A DNA stretch of 23,059 nucleotides from Proteobacteria bacterium UBA5122 (GTDB taxonomy: Bacteria; Pseudomonadota; Gammaproteobacteria; Tenderiales; Tenderiaceae). The position numbers and the translations under genes were made by a program. Where the stretch lies: positions 5,247 through 28,305 of the forward strand of contig DHYU01000057.1 in NCBI GenBank assembly GCA_002415485.1, given 5' to 3'. The notes under the pieces were generated by a model. The model was given only the letters and a program-made list of their open reading frames with translations, ran no database searches and had not been told where the DNA came from. Positions 6,297-15,285 of this stretch are shown piece by piece (within the stretch, counting starts at the first letter, position 1; every line of letters begins with the position of its first letter).

Positions 6297-9200
6297 CTAC
6301 ACCCTATTTTCCGACCCCGATAGTAGGTTTTCGACCAATTTCAGGAAACTTGAAACATTCAAAGGCTTGGTCACGTATTCAACAAACCCGGCCTTCAAGC
6401 CTTTATCAATGTCACCGGGCATTGCGTAGGCCGACAAGGCGATCACCGGAATATGCGCAGTCGCCTCGTCATTTTTCAATAACTCCAGGACTTGAAAGCC
6501 GTTCATGCCCGGCATATTGATATCGAGCAAGATCAAACGTGGCAAATGACTCAATGCCAACTCCAGCCCCAATCGCGGCGTATGTGCCGTAATCAGCTCC
6601 ACATTGGGCAGCTGGGTCATGATCTGGCTCACCAATTTCAGGTTGGCCGGATTATCTTCCACATACAACACCTGGTGCTGTTCATAATCTGACGTCAAGC
6701 CATCACTCGTCATATCAGCCACCTGATCTTGCGCAACCTTGTTCAAGGGCATCATGGACGGCACATGCGGCAGAACGATCTCAAAGGTACTGCCTTCGCC
6801 CACGGTGCTGGCGACCTCAACTCGCCCGCCCATCAACTCGACGATGTTGCGCGTCAAGGTAAGACCGATCCCCGTCCCCTCGATATTGCTATGCTCCGCA
6901 TCCAAACGATTAAAAGGCTGAAAGAGCTCGCTCAACCGATCTGCAGGAATGCCATTTCCGGTATCTTTCACCCGAATATGCAATTCAGTCTCCTGTACAC
7001 AAAAGTCCACCACAACCTGCCCTTGATCTCGGTTGTATTTGATTGCATTGGACAACAGGTTCAACAACACCTGTTTCAATCGAGTGGCATCGGCACGAAC
7101 GGCAATATGCCCCTCGCACCGATTGATCAATGCGATCTCGCGCTTAGCCGCCAACGGACGCACCAGGGTCAAACAAGCATCGATCAACGGCTGCAACTCC
7201 ACCGCGCAGATAGACAAATCAATCAGGCCTGACTCAACCTTGGCCAAATCCAGCACCTCATTGATCAGCGCCAGCAGGTGATTCCCCGCCTTCAGAATTT
7301 CGGTAACATTTTCACGGTGGTCTTCACTGAGCTCAGGGTCATAATCAAGGATCTGGCTGAAGCCCAGGATTGCATTCATTGGTGTCCGCAGCTCGTGACT
7401 CATGTTCGACAAGAACTGGGACTTGGCTTGATTCGCCCGCTCAGCAGCATACACGGCGGCGACCAGCTGTTGCTGCGCATCCACTTGCGCCGTGACATCC
7501 TGGATCGTCCCGGCCTGATGCAAAATCACCCCGTCGTGATCAAATTCAATAAACCCCAAATGATGCACATGCCTAGTCGAACCATTCGGCAAGGTAATTC
7601 GATAACTGATATCCAGATAGCCTGTGTCATCTGCGGTAGCCTGGGCTTGCTTCACACGCGCCAGATCATCGTTATGGATGACCGACTCAAACAGTTCCAC
7701 ACTCGGCTGCACAGATCCGGGTTGATGACCGAAGATACGAAACAGCTCGTCCGACCAAAGCATGCGTCCCTGCTGCCGATCAAACTGCCAACTGCCGACA
7801 TGGGCGATCGCCTGCGCCCGCTGTAACTGACGCTCACTTTCGATACGTGCCAATTCGGCCTGTTTACGGTCATGGATATCCTGCACCACACCCAGCATTT
7901 GCTTAGGCTGTCCCGCCGCATCACAACTGACTGAACCACGCTGCAACAACCAACGAATCGAGCCATCGGGATGCATCACCCTATGCTCAACCTCAAAGGG
8001 TTTAATCTCCAGCCAGGACGTTTGAAACACTAACTGCACCCGCTCACGATCATCCGCAAAGATCATATTGTTCACTGCCGCGTAGGGGAGCGTACACGCC
8101 CCCTTCGGCAAGCCAAAGAGAGGCCCCATCATCTCAGACCAGATGATCTCATCTGAATCCCCGAGCCACTCCCAGGTCCCGATATTTGCGAACAACTGGC
8201 CGCGACGGAAGCGTTCCTTATGCTGTTCAATCTCTTCTTCGTTTTGGCTGCGTTCGATCTCAGACGCTACGCGGGTCGCAAACAGTTTGACCAACGAGTG
8301 CTTGGTTTCAACATCCTGTAACGGTTTCGTATCCATGATGCCGATCACGCCCAGCGCTTCCCCACTGGCGTTCTCGAGCGCGACCGCCAAATACCCATCG
8401 ATCCCTGCCTGCACCAAACTCGTATCCAATGGAAACTGCTGACTGGCTCCCTGATGAATAATCTTCAAGCGATCCTGTAAAACCTGTTCGCTAGGCGTGT
8501 GTTGCAACAGAAAAGGTGGCATCGATTCAAAACGGTCTTGATTCCAGAACGAGGCCATCTGGATGTAATCACGGTCTTGCGTATCCAACAGTGCAACAAA
8601 ACTCATCTCCATCCCTGTCAAACGGGCCAAGCCCTGTACGGATTTTTGCAACATGGCCTGCCCACGGACCGAGGTCGTACAGTCCACCAAGGTCTGTAGC
8701 GCAGATTGACGCTCTTTGATGTCCGTAATGTCGGTATTGATCGATACAAACTGGTAAGGCTTGCCGTCTGCATCGACAAACGGCGTGATGGTCGTATGCC
8801 ACCAGAACAAACAGCCGTTCTTGCGCCGATTGCAGATATCCCCTTGCCAGGTCTGTCCACGGAGCAAGGTGTGCCACATCTCACGATAAAACGCGGCGTC
8901 ATGCTGCCCTGATTTCAAATAACTATGATTTTGTCCAATCAGTTCATCACGCCGATAGCCCGTCATCTCACAGAAGCGGTCATTCACGTGCATGATCAGA
9001 CCATCACCGCCCGCCACACTGACAAAGGCATGTCGATTCAGCGCCTGATGCTCACGGTCACGTTCGTAGAGCATGGTCTCCAGACGACGCATCATCGCGC
9101 GGTTCTGACGTATGCGCCGCGCCCGCGCCGTGACTGCCGCAACGAAATGATCAGGCTTGATTGGTTTAACGAGGAAGTCATCACCACCGAGACTCAGGGC

Positions 9201-10247
9201 CTGCAATTGGCGACTGATGTCTGTCTCGGCCGACAAAAACAGAATCGGCACCTGTAAATAGGCATCACGTTCGCGCAGGATGGCCGCAAGCTCCGGCCCG
9301 GTCACACCCGGCATGTGTACATCCAGCACGATGACATCCGGGGCAAACTCATCGATCACATCCAGCGTTTGCAAGGGTTTGGACAGTGCGCAGACCTTGA
9401 TCCCCGCCTCCTCCAATACCGCCGTCTGCATCTTCAAAAGGTCCGGGTCGTCATCGACCAACAACACCCGGAAAGGCACCGGCGGCTGACGGCCCGTCAA
9501 ATGATCCAGCACATCCGTCAACTGCCCGATATTGTAAGGTTTGGTGATGTATCGACACGCCCCAGAACGAAACGCGCCCAAACGAGAGTTGATGTCATCC
9601 TTGGCCGACACCACCAACACTGGCGTTCCGCTATCCCCGCCGATGCCGAGTTCGGTCATCAGCGTAATGCCCGTGTCATCGCCCTGGGGAAACATCAGGT
9701 CCATCACTACAACCGACGGCTTTTCCTCGTTGTCATCGAGGATGGCCTGCCTGAAATCATCTGAGCCATGAAAACAGCGCACCCGAAAGCCTTCACTGCT
9801 CAAGGCCTCCTCGACCCTGAAGCAGAGACCCACATCATCCTCCACCAAATAGATCAGCGGTGTACGCGTGTCTCTCACCGGGCGTTCGGGTGCCAAAAAG
9901 TCACTGGCAAAATTGGCATTGGGTGCCTCCGCAACCAAACGCAGGCGGACCAAGGCCTTGGCAAACTGATCCCACTCTGATTCAGAGGGAACTTCTTCCC
10001 GCTCCAGCATGTCATCCAGTTTAGCCTCAAGCTTACGCGATGCCTCGGTCAACAAAGACAGGCCATAACTCCCCGCCGTACCGCTCAGGCTATGGAGTTC
10101 ACGTTGTAGATCAGGGATGATCGTTCCCGGCCAAACAGCCAGGTCGATCTCATTGAATAGACGATTCAGGCGCTCAAGCCGATCCGGCAGGCCAGCAATG
10201 AACTCCCTCTGGATGGTCAGTAGAACCGTTGATGCATCTTGGGACAC
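6297..10247 (-). CDS. Large hybrid sensor histidine kinase (HPt-REC-REC-PAS-GAF-PAS-PAS-HisKA-HATPase-REC)
   Basis: This is a 1316-residue kinase with no transmembrane segment visible, so probably cytoplasmic. In order: HPt-like helices with His52 in LHSLSGTAGSYGL; receiver 1 (about 130-250, Asp183 in VVMDLMFP); receiver 2 (258-375, Asp309 in VLDVHMPG); PAS (about 400-515); GAF-like (about 518-665); two further PAS domains (about 680-795 and 808-925); HisKA with His951 in SNMSHELRTP; HATPase with N box LLNLLSNAIKYN and G boxes DTGNGIP and GTGIGL; receiver 3 (1190-1310, Asp1242 in LLDINMPG). It starts with GTG at 10247, with AAGG nine bases upstream. Having an HPt and two receivers at the N terminus suggests an internal multistep phosphorelay. 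The signal is unknown; its downstream neighbour is the HD-GYP-like regulator. Confidence 0.93.
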   Translation of the reverse strand: MSQDASTVLLTIQREFIAGLPDRLERLNRLFNEIDLAVWPGTIIPDLQRELHSLSGTAGSYGLSLLTEASRKLEAKLDDMLEREEVPSESEWDQFAKALVRLRLVAEAPNANFASDFLAPERPVRDTRTPLIYLVEDDVGLCFRVEEALSSEGFRVRCFHGSDDFRQAILDDNEEKPSVVVMDLMFPQGDDTGITLMTELGIGGDSGTPVLVVSAKDDINSRLGAFRSGACRYITKPYNIGQLTDVLDHLTGRQPPVPFRVLLVDDDPDLLKMQTAVLEEAGIKVCALSKPLQTLDVIDEFAPDVIVLDVHMPGVTGPELAAILRERDAYLQVPILFLSAETDISRQLQALSLGGDDFLVKPIKPDHFVAAVTARARRIRQNRAMMRRLETMLYERDREHQALNRHAFVSVAGGDGLIMHVNDRFCEMTGYRRDELIGQNHSYLKSGQHDAAFYREMWHTLLRGQTWQGDICNRRKNGCLFWWHTTITPFVDADGKPYQFVSINTDITDIKERQSALQTLVDCTTSVRGQAMLQKSVQGLARLTGMEMSFVALLDTQDRDYIQMASFWNQDRFESMPPFLLQHTPSEQVLQDRLKIIHQGASQQFPLDTSLVQAGIDGYLAVALENASGEALGVIGIMDTKPLQDVETKHSLVKLFATRVASEIERSQNEEEIEQHKERFRRGQLFANIGTWEWLGDSDEIIWSEMMGPLFGLPKGACTLPYAAVNNMIFADDRERVQLVFQTSWLEIKPFEVEHRVMHPDGSIRWLLQRGSVSCDAAGQPKQMLGVVQDIHDRKQAELARIESERQLQRAQAIAHVGSWQFDRQQGRMLWSDELFRIFGHQPGSVQPSVELFESVIHNDDLARVKQAQATADDTGYLDISYRITLPNGSTRHVHHLGFIEFDHDGVILHQAGTIQDVTAQVDAQQQLVAAVYAAERANQAKSQFLSNMSHELRTPMNAILGFSQILDYDPELSEDHRENVTEILKAGNHLLALINEVLDLAKVESGLIDLSICAVELQPLIDACLTLVRPLAAKREIALINRCEGHIAVRADATRLKQVLLNLLSNAIKYNRDQGQVVVDFCVQETELHIRVKDTGNGIPADRLSELFQPFNRLDAEHSNIEGTGIGLTLTRNIVELMGGRVEVASTVGEGSTFEIVLPHVPSMMPLNKVAQDQVADMTSDGLTSDYEQHQVLYVEDNPANLKLVSQIMTQLPNVELITAHTPRLGLELALSHLPRLILLDINMPGMNGFQVLELLKNDEATAHIPVIALSAYAMPGDIDKGLKAGFVEYVTKPLNVSSFLKLVENLLSGSENRV

Positions 10248-10347
10248 GAGATATAACCTTAGCCTTTCCGATCACAGCCGTTTTGAGATAGGATACTAAT
10301 AAATAATGATTTTTTTGTGGATTTTCCAGCAAAACTACCATTTATTT

Positions 10348-10353
10348 TATAAT
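10348..10353 (+). promoter_or_regulatory. Candidate -10 box upstream of the CheY-like gene
   Basis: A perfect TATAAT lies in an A/T-rich stretch (about 10300-10360) between the divergent kinase and receiver genes. No good -35 hexamer is present, so an activator or an alternative -35 contact would be needed. The likely transcript covers the receiver, the FixL-like kinase and the PilZ gene. Confidence 0.4.
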
Positions 10354-10430
10354 GTATCAATCTACTAATGTTATGCCGTTACAATACCAACTCGGTCATA
10401 ACCAACATTCCTAAAGGCCTTGAAAAAGAA

Positions 10431-10820
10431 ATGGGACACGATTTAAACAAAGTTTTATATGTTGAAGATGAAAAAGACATCCAGACCGTCGCCCGTGTTG
10501 CGTTAGAGATGGTGGGTGGCTTTGAACTCAAGATCTGCAGCTCCGGCAAAGAGGCCTTGGCGGAAGTGGAGGCATTTGCCCCTGACCTATTGTTGCTGGA
10601 TGTCATGATGCCCGGCATGGATGGGCCTGAAACCTTAAAAGGGATTCGCGCATTGCCCAACATGGCAAACATTCCGGCCATCTTCATGACCGCCAAGGTT
10701 CAACCCCAAGAGGTTGCGCATTTTAAATCCTTAGGTGCACTGGATGTGCTGCCGAAACCCTTTGAGGCCATGAAGCTGGCATCCCAGATACGGGATATTT
10801 GGGCACAAAAGGCGGTTTAA
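10431..10820 (+). CDS. CheY-like single-domain response regulator
   Basis: This is a 129-residue stand-alone receiver. It has the acidic residues Glu12/Asp13 in YVEDEKD, phospho-acceptor Asp57 in LLLLDVMMPGMDGP, a Thr in the FMTAK segment and Lys109 in LPKPF. There is no output domain. I chose the ATG at 10431 (MGHDLNKVLYVEDE), because the 21-residue upstream extension is not receiver-like. The ribosome site is weak (A/G-rich AAAGAA). The gene lies 27 bases before the hybrid kinase, so it is a likely phosphotransfer partner, or a shuttle between the two kinase systems. Target unknown. Confidence 0.9.
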   Translation: MGHDLNKVLYVEDEKDIQTVARVALEMVGGFELKICSSGKEALAEVEAFAPDLLLLDVMMPGMDGPETLKGIRALPNMANIPAIFMTAKVQPQEVAHFKSLGALDVLPKPFEAMKLASQIRDIWAQKAV

Positions 10821-10847
10821 CCTGGTAACCAAACATACGAGTTCTCA

Positions 10848-13181
10848 ATGTCGGAAAAAAATGGCCACAAAAAACCAGCGATTCCCACTGAGGAAATCGA
10901 ACGCCTGAAGTCAAAATACGACATCAGCTCTTTACTGGATGAATTACACCTGGATGCCAGCGAGCGTCTGCAGGCGGTGCTCGATAATGTCGTCGATGGC
11001 ATCATCACCATTGATGAATTAGGCATCATCACCAGCTTCAACCAAGCATCCGAGCGAATTTTTGGCTACCAGGCCAACGAAGTCATTGGCCAAAACGTCA
11101 AGATGCTCATGCCTGATCCCTATCAGCACGCGCACGACGGCTATATTCAACGCTATAAAGACACAAAAGAAGCCCGCATCATCGGCACCGGCCGCCAAGT
11201 GGAAGGGCTGCGTAAAGACGGCAGCACCTTCCCGCTAGAGCTGGCCGTCAGCGAAAGCCAACTGCACAATCGCCGTTTTTTTACCGGCATTGTGCGTGAC
11301 ATCAGCGAACAGGTGGAAGCGGCACAAGCACTGCATTCATCGGCCAATCGACTACGCACCGTGCTCGACAATGTCGTCGACGGCATCATCACCATCAACA
11401 AACGCGGCATCATCGACAGTTTCAATATCGCTGCGCAAAAGATATTTGGTTACGAGGCACACGAAGTCATAGGCAAAAACGTCTCTGTCTTGATGCCTGA
11501 ACCCTACGCTGAAGAACATGACGGCTACCTCCACAACTATCTAAACACCCATGTCGCCAAGATCATCGGCATCGGTCGCGAAGTCACCGGGCGCCGTAAA
11601 AACGGCACCACCTTCCCCATGGACCTTGCGGTCAGCGAAATTGAGATCGACGGCGAGTTGATGTTTAGCGGCATCGTGCGTGACATCACCGAGCGCAAAC
11701 AGATGGAAATGATGAAAAACGAATTCATCTCCACCGTCAGCCACGAATTACGCACCCCCCTGACCTCGATTCGGGGTTCACTCGACCTGGTCCTCGGCGG
11801 CGCCGTCGGCGCATTGTCTGAGCCCATGGAGGCCATGCTGCGTGTTGCCGCCAATAATACCGAGCGCCTGCTGCTACTGATCAACGACATCCTCGACATC
11901 CAAAAGATCGAATCCGGCAAGATGGCATTCCGCTTTGCGCCGATCAACATCAAGGATTTCGTACTGCAAAGCATCACCGACAACGAGGCCTACGCCAACC
12001 AATATGGCGTGCGCTTTGTAATAAAACCGATCGCCGACGATCCCATTGCCTTTGCCGACAAGGACCGCTTAATGCAGGTCATGGCCAACCTGCTCTCCAA
12101 TGCCGCCAAGTTCTCACCACCAGACAACGAAATCGAGATCTCGGCCACACGCCGCGAACACGCCATTCGTATTAGCGTCACCGATCATGGCCCCGGCATC
12201 CCGGAAGAGTTTCAACCTCAGGTCTTTGAAAAATTCACCCAGGCCGATTCTACCGACAGCCGCAACAAGGGTGGCACCGGCCTCGGCCTCAGCATTTCGC
12301 GCCTGATCATCGAGAAACATGGTGGACATATCGACTTTGTCAGCCGCAGCGGCATAGGCACGACCTTCTTCTTCGATCTACCGGAGTTGATCACCTCCAC
12401 TAACGATCTAAAGGCCCCACCCAAACTGACCAGCAATGCAAACGCTAGCATATTGATAGTCGAAGACGACCCCGATATTGCTGCTTTATTACAACGTATG
12501 CTGGCAGAAGAAGGCTACAACTCTGATGTTGCCTATACCGCCAGTGAGGCACGCGCACGCATCCAACAGGATGGCCATAAATATAAGGCCATGACGCTAG
12601 ACATCGTCCTCCCGGATGAAGATGGGCTGGAGATGCTGGCATCGCTGCGGGCAGATGCCAACACCGCCAATCTGCCGGTCGTGGTCGTTTCCGTCAAATC
12701 AGATGAGGCGCGACGCAACTTAAGCGGTGGCGCGATGGATGTCATCGACTGGCTGGCAAAACCGATCGATCAGTCGCGCCTGCTCAATGCCATTCACAGT
12801 GTCGCCACCGAGAATCATCGCCCCAAGGTACTGCATGTAGAAGACGAACAGGATGTACACAAAATCGTCAGTCTAATGCTGCGTGACTCGTGCGAACTGG
12901 TTTGGACCACCACCGTTGAGGCCTCACGCGAGGCGCTGGAAAACGAAGATTTCGACCTGGTTCTGCTCGATATCGGCCTGCCGGATGGTACCGGCACCGA
13001 CTTGCTGGACCTGATCGAAAAACGCGTCCGCCCTCCGCGGGTGGTGATCTTCTCGGCACTGGATGTCGACGAATCTATTTCTTGTCGCGTCAGTAATGTA
13101 CTGGTAAAGGCTCAAACCGATCGTGCATCACTGATGAATACGATCACCTCTGCCATTCGCACCCAGAAAAGAAAATCCTAA
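10848..13181 (+). CDS. Hybrid histidine kinase with two FixL-type (heme-PAS candidate) domains
   Basis: The 777-residue protein has the order PAS1 (about 40-155), PAS2 (about 168-282), HisKA with His299 in STVSHELRTP, HATPase (N box VMANLLSNAAKF; DHGPGIP; GGTGLGLS), receiver 1 (Asp585, Lys638) and receiver 2 (Asp708, Lys754). The two PAS domains are near-duplicates and follow the FixL oxygen-sensor pattern: MPxPY, then HDGY, then IIGxGR. The heme-ligand His of Bradyrhizobium FixL (His200) corresponds to His96 and His224, and the O2-contact Arg (Arg220) to Arg116 and Arg244, with the same 20-residue spacing in both. No membrane segments are seen. The start is an ATG at 10848 with only a weak GAG site. 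The PilZ gene starts three bases after its stop, so it is an operon with the receiver and PilZ genes. Heme binding is inferred. Confidence 0.92.
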   Translation: MSEKNGHKKPAIPTEEIERLKSKYDISSLLDELHLDASERLQAVLDNVVDGIITIDELGIITSFNQASERIFGYQANEVIGQNVKMLMPDPYQHAHDGYIQRYKDTKEARIIGTGRQVEGLRKDGSTFPLELAVSESQLHNRRFFTGIVRDISEQVEAAQALHSSANRLRTVLDNVVDGIITINKRGIIDSFNIAAQKIFGYEAHEVIGKNVSVLMPEPYAEEHDGYLHNYLNTHVAKIIGIGREVTGRRKNGTTFPMDLAVSEIEIDGELMFSGIVRDITERKQMEMMKNEFISTVSHELRTPLTSIRGSLDLVLGGAVGALSEPMEAMLRVAANNTERLLLLINDILDIQKIESGKMAFRFAPINIKDFVLQSITDNEAYANQYGVRFVIKPIADDPIAFADKDRLMQVMANLLSNAAKFSPPDNEIEISATRREHAIRISVTDHGPGIPEEFQPQVFEKFTQADSTDSRNKGGTGLGLSISRLIIEKHGGHIDFVSRSGIGTTFFFDLPELITSTNDLKAPPKLTSNANASILIVEDDPDIAALLQRMLAEEGYNSDVAYTASEARARIQQDGHKYKAMTLDIVLPDEDGLEMLASLRADANTANLPVVVVSVKSDEARRNLSGGAMDVIDWLAKPIDQSRLLNAIHSVATENHRPKVLHVEDEQDVHKIVSLMLRDSCELVWTTTVEASREALENEDFDLVLLDIGLPDGTGTDLLDLIEKRVRPPRVVIFSALDVDESISCRVSNVLVKAQTDRASLMNTITSAIRTQKRKS

Positions 13182-13184
13182 GCC

Positions 13185-13799
13185 GTGACACCAGCCAGCT
13201 CAACGCAAGCAGCCACGACACAGCATGAACGCCGCCGGGAGATACGTTATCCGGCGGTAGGTATCCAGCTGTTGTATTCATTGCTGGAGGATCGCGTCTT
13301 AGATGATCTGGGCGACATCCTACTCAAGGCCAGCACGATCGACATGTCTCTGTCGGGCCTTTCGTTTGAAGTTAAAGAGCCACTCGCGCTGGGTGCCCAA
13401 CTTGTTTTAATCGTGCACAACCTCCATCAACGCCCTGCAGAACGCCTCATCGCCGAGGTATGCTGGTGTCGACCGTCGGACGACGGCCATTTTTGTATCG
13501 GCGCACAAATCAAACACAGCGTAAAACTGGAAGAGCATCCGGAAGAGCTAGCGCCGGTCTACGATGTCCAACACGGCGCGGCCTATCCGAGCGAACTCGC
13601 CATGACCTGCCCTGCCTGCCAACAAGATACATCATTCCTGTTTGTTGCCATTCAGCCCATCCCGCATGCCAGTATCGATGCGTTACCGCTGTATGATTGT
13701 TCTCAATGTGGCACCACGCGCTCGATCACCAGCCTGCTCACTGCCGCCCGCATTAGTTCCTCATCAAATACTAATACTAAAAACACTCCATCACGCTAA
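13185..13799 (+). CDS. PilZ-domain protein with a zinc-ribbon-like C terminus
   Basis: The 204-residue protein has a PilZ c-di-GMP-binding signature: RRREIR, giving the R-x3-R pair (Arg17, Arg21), and DMSLSG (53-58) matching D/N-x-S-x-x-G, followed by beta-rich sequence to about 110. The C-terminal part carries two CxxC pairs, Cys142/145 and Cys172/175, spaced like a zinc ribbon, then a Ser/Asn/Thr-rich tail. It starts with GTG at 13185, three bases after the kinase stop, with no strong ribosome site, so translation is probably coupled. Family knowledge says PilZ proteins sense c-di-GMP and act on motility, polysaccharide synthesis or gene regulation. The role of the ribbon is unknown; nucleic-acid or protein binding are options. 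Confidence 0.85.
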   Translation: MTPASSTQAATTQHERRREIRYPAVGIQLLYSLLEDRVLDDLGDILLKASTIDMSLSGLSFEVKEPLALGAQLVLIVHNLHQRPAERLIAEVCWCRPSDDGHFCIGAQIKHSVKLEEHPEELAPVYDVQHGAAYPSELAMTCPACQQDTSFLFVAIQPIPHASIDALPLYDCSQCGTTRSITSLLTAARISSSSNTNTKNTPSR

Positions 13800-13890
13800 A
13801 CGCTGCACACGCAGAACCATGCAATAGACAAACCCCAGGCAATCACCTATTGTTACGGTGTTCTAAAAGCACGGATGCGGGGAATGGAGG

Positions 13891-13908
13891 GCGTACATGG
13901 AAGTACGC
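13891..13908. repeat. Hairpin in the 200-base gap before the metal-uptake operon
   Basis: GCGTAC and GTACGC (6-bp stem, loop ATGGAA) are flanked by partly complementary GCGG and CCGC. The stem could extend imperfectly over about 13877-13918. No T-run follows, so a simple intrinsic terminator is unlikely. The rest of 13800-13999 shows no gene, tRNA or Zur-like palindrome. Confidence 0.5.
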
Positions 13909-13999
13909 TTCTATCCGCTCACTCCGATTACACCTTCCTTGGAACCTTTTCCATAAGCACACGTCATAAGCGCAAACCATCCCCCATAGGAGTGATATC

Positions 14000-14572
14000 G
14001 TGCGCACACTAGTCTCTGTAATTCTAAGCCTTAGCCTGATTCAAGCGGCCCAAGCCGGGCGTGACCATGATCATAAGAATAAGCATCATCAACATGAGCA
14101 TCATCAACACGACGCGCATAGCCATGGTGCAGCCCACCTTAATATTGCCATCGATGGCAGCCAATTACTGATTGAGTTTCGCAGCCCAGCTGCAAATATT
14201 GTAGGCTTCGAACATCAACCTCGCACACCTCAGCAACGGCAACAAATCACTACTGCGGTTGAACAACTCCGCCAGGCTGAACAATTATTCATTACGCAAG
14301 GCACGTCCTGCCGACTGGAACAACACGATATTGTCACCGACCTCCTGTCAAAACATGACCACAGCCATCGCCACGATGACAAACACGACGCCCATAGCGA
14401 CTTCGATGCCAATTATGCCCTGCGCTGTGACAACACGGCAGCCCTGACAGGCATCAATGTCGCATTGTTTAAACAGTTCCCCGCAATTGAATCGATCGCG
14501 GTACAATTCATCACCCCTGCCAAACAGGGCGGCACCAACCTAACCGCCGACAAGAGCTTCATCCAATTCTGA
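14000..14572 (+). CDS. Histidine-rich periplasmic DUF2796/ZrgA-family protein
   Basis: The 190-residue protein begins with a signal peptide (MRTLVSVILSLSLIQAAQA, cut after residue 19). The mature N terminus is extremely His/Asp-rich, with about eleven histidines between 23 and 46. A second cluster, HDHSHRHDDKHDAH, lies at 119-132. Cys104 and Cys143 could form a disulphide. This matches the DUF2796 family; Vibrio ZrgA, a member, is a periplasmic zinc-binding part of a zinc uptake system. It starts with GTG at 14000 with AGGAG eight bases upstream. Stop and next start are two bases apart, so it is the first gene of a four-gene operon. I assign zinc (or a similar divalent metal) by family and His content. 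No zinc-uptake-regulator site was recognised. Confidence 0.88.
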   Translation: MRTLVSVILSLSLIQAAQAGRDHDHKNKHHQHEHHQHDAHSHGAAHLNIAIDGSQLLIEFRSPAANIVGFEHQPRTPQQRQQITTAVEQLRQAEQLFITQGTSCRLEQHDIVTDLLSKHDHSHRHDDKHDAHSDFDANYALRCDNTAALTGINVALFKQFPAIESIAVQFITPAKQGGTNLTADKSFIQF

Positions 14573-14574
14573 AT

Positions 14575-15285
14575 ATGACCGAGCGTATTGCGCCCGTAAT
14601 CACAGCCGAGCACCTTACATTTGCCTACCCTGGCAAATCTCAGCATGTGCTCGACATTCCGCATCTACAGATCAATGCCGCTGAGCGCGTCTTCATCAAA
14701 GGCGCCAGCGGCAGTGGCAAAAGTACCCTGCTTAGTCTATTGGCAGGCGTCCTGGTGCCAACATCAGGCGTCATCAATATCCTGGGCCAACCGTTGAATC
14801 AGATGCGCAGTCGCCAGCGCGACCACTTTCGCGCAGACCACATCGGCTTTATCTTTCAGATGTTCAACCTGATTCCCTATCTATCAGTGATCGATAACGT
14901 AATTCTACCTTGCCATTTTTCGAAACAACGCCAAAGCAAGGCCTGCACGCAACATAGCGTGCACCAAGAAGCACAGCGTCTGCTGCGCCACCTTGGACTG
15001 GATGACGACCAACTCCATCATCGCCGCGTTACCGAACTCAGCATCGGTCAGCAACAACGTGTCGCCGCAGCACGCGCCTTGATCGGTGCGCCGGAGATTA
15101 TCATCGCCGACGAACCCACATCGTCACTGGATGCCGATGCCCGTGCATCCTTTTTGCAACTGTTGTTTGCCGAATGTGCTGCCGCTCAGAGTACGCTGCT
15201 CTTTGTCAGTCATGATGCATCGCTGGAATCCCTGTTTCCTCGCAGCCTTGCGCTGCACGACCTCAACCAGGCGGGCACACACTAA
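14575..15285 (+). CDS. ABC transporter ATP-binding protein (LolD/MacB type)
   Basis: The 236-residue ATPase has Walker A GASGSGKST (43-51), Q-loop Gln95 in FQMFN, a signature LSIGQQQR (155-162, Ser-Ile replacing the usual Ser-Gly), Walker B IIIADEP with Asp179/Glu180, and H-loop His213. It belongs to the LolD/MacB branch that works with FtsX-like permeases rather than classical importers. The segment at 115-130 is Lys/His/Gln-rich and longer than usual. It starts two bases after the DUF2796 gene, and its TAA overlaps the permease ATG by one base, so expression is coupled. It is expected to power the metal-linked transport system of this operon. Confidence 0.93.
   Translation: MTERIAPVITAEHLTFAYPGKSQHVLDIPHLQINAAERVFIKGASGSGKSTLLSLLAGVLVPTSGVINILGQPLNQMRSRQRDHFRADHIGFIFQMFNLIPYLSVIDNVILPCHFSKQRQSKACTQHSVHQEAQRLLRHLGLDDDQLHHRRVTELSIGQQQRVAAARALIGAPEIIIADEPTSSLDADARASFLQLLFAECAAAQSTLLFVSHDASLESLFPRSLALHDLNQAGTH

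Noticed and set aside
13840..13875. Zur box or sigma-70 promoter before the His-rich protein gene
   Set aside because: TTGTTA is present but no -10 lies at 16-18 bases, and no Zur-like palindrome could be aligned.
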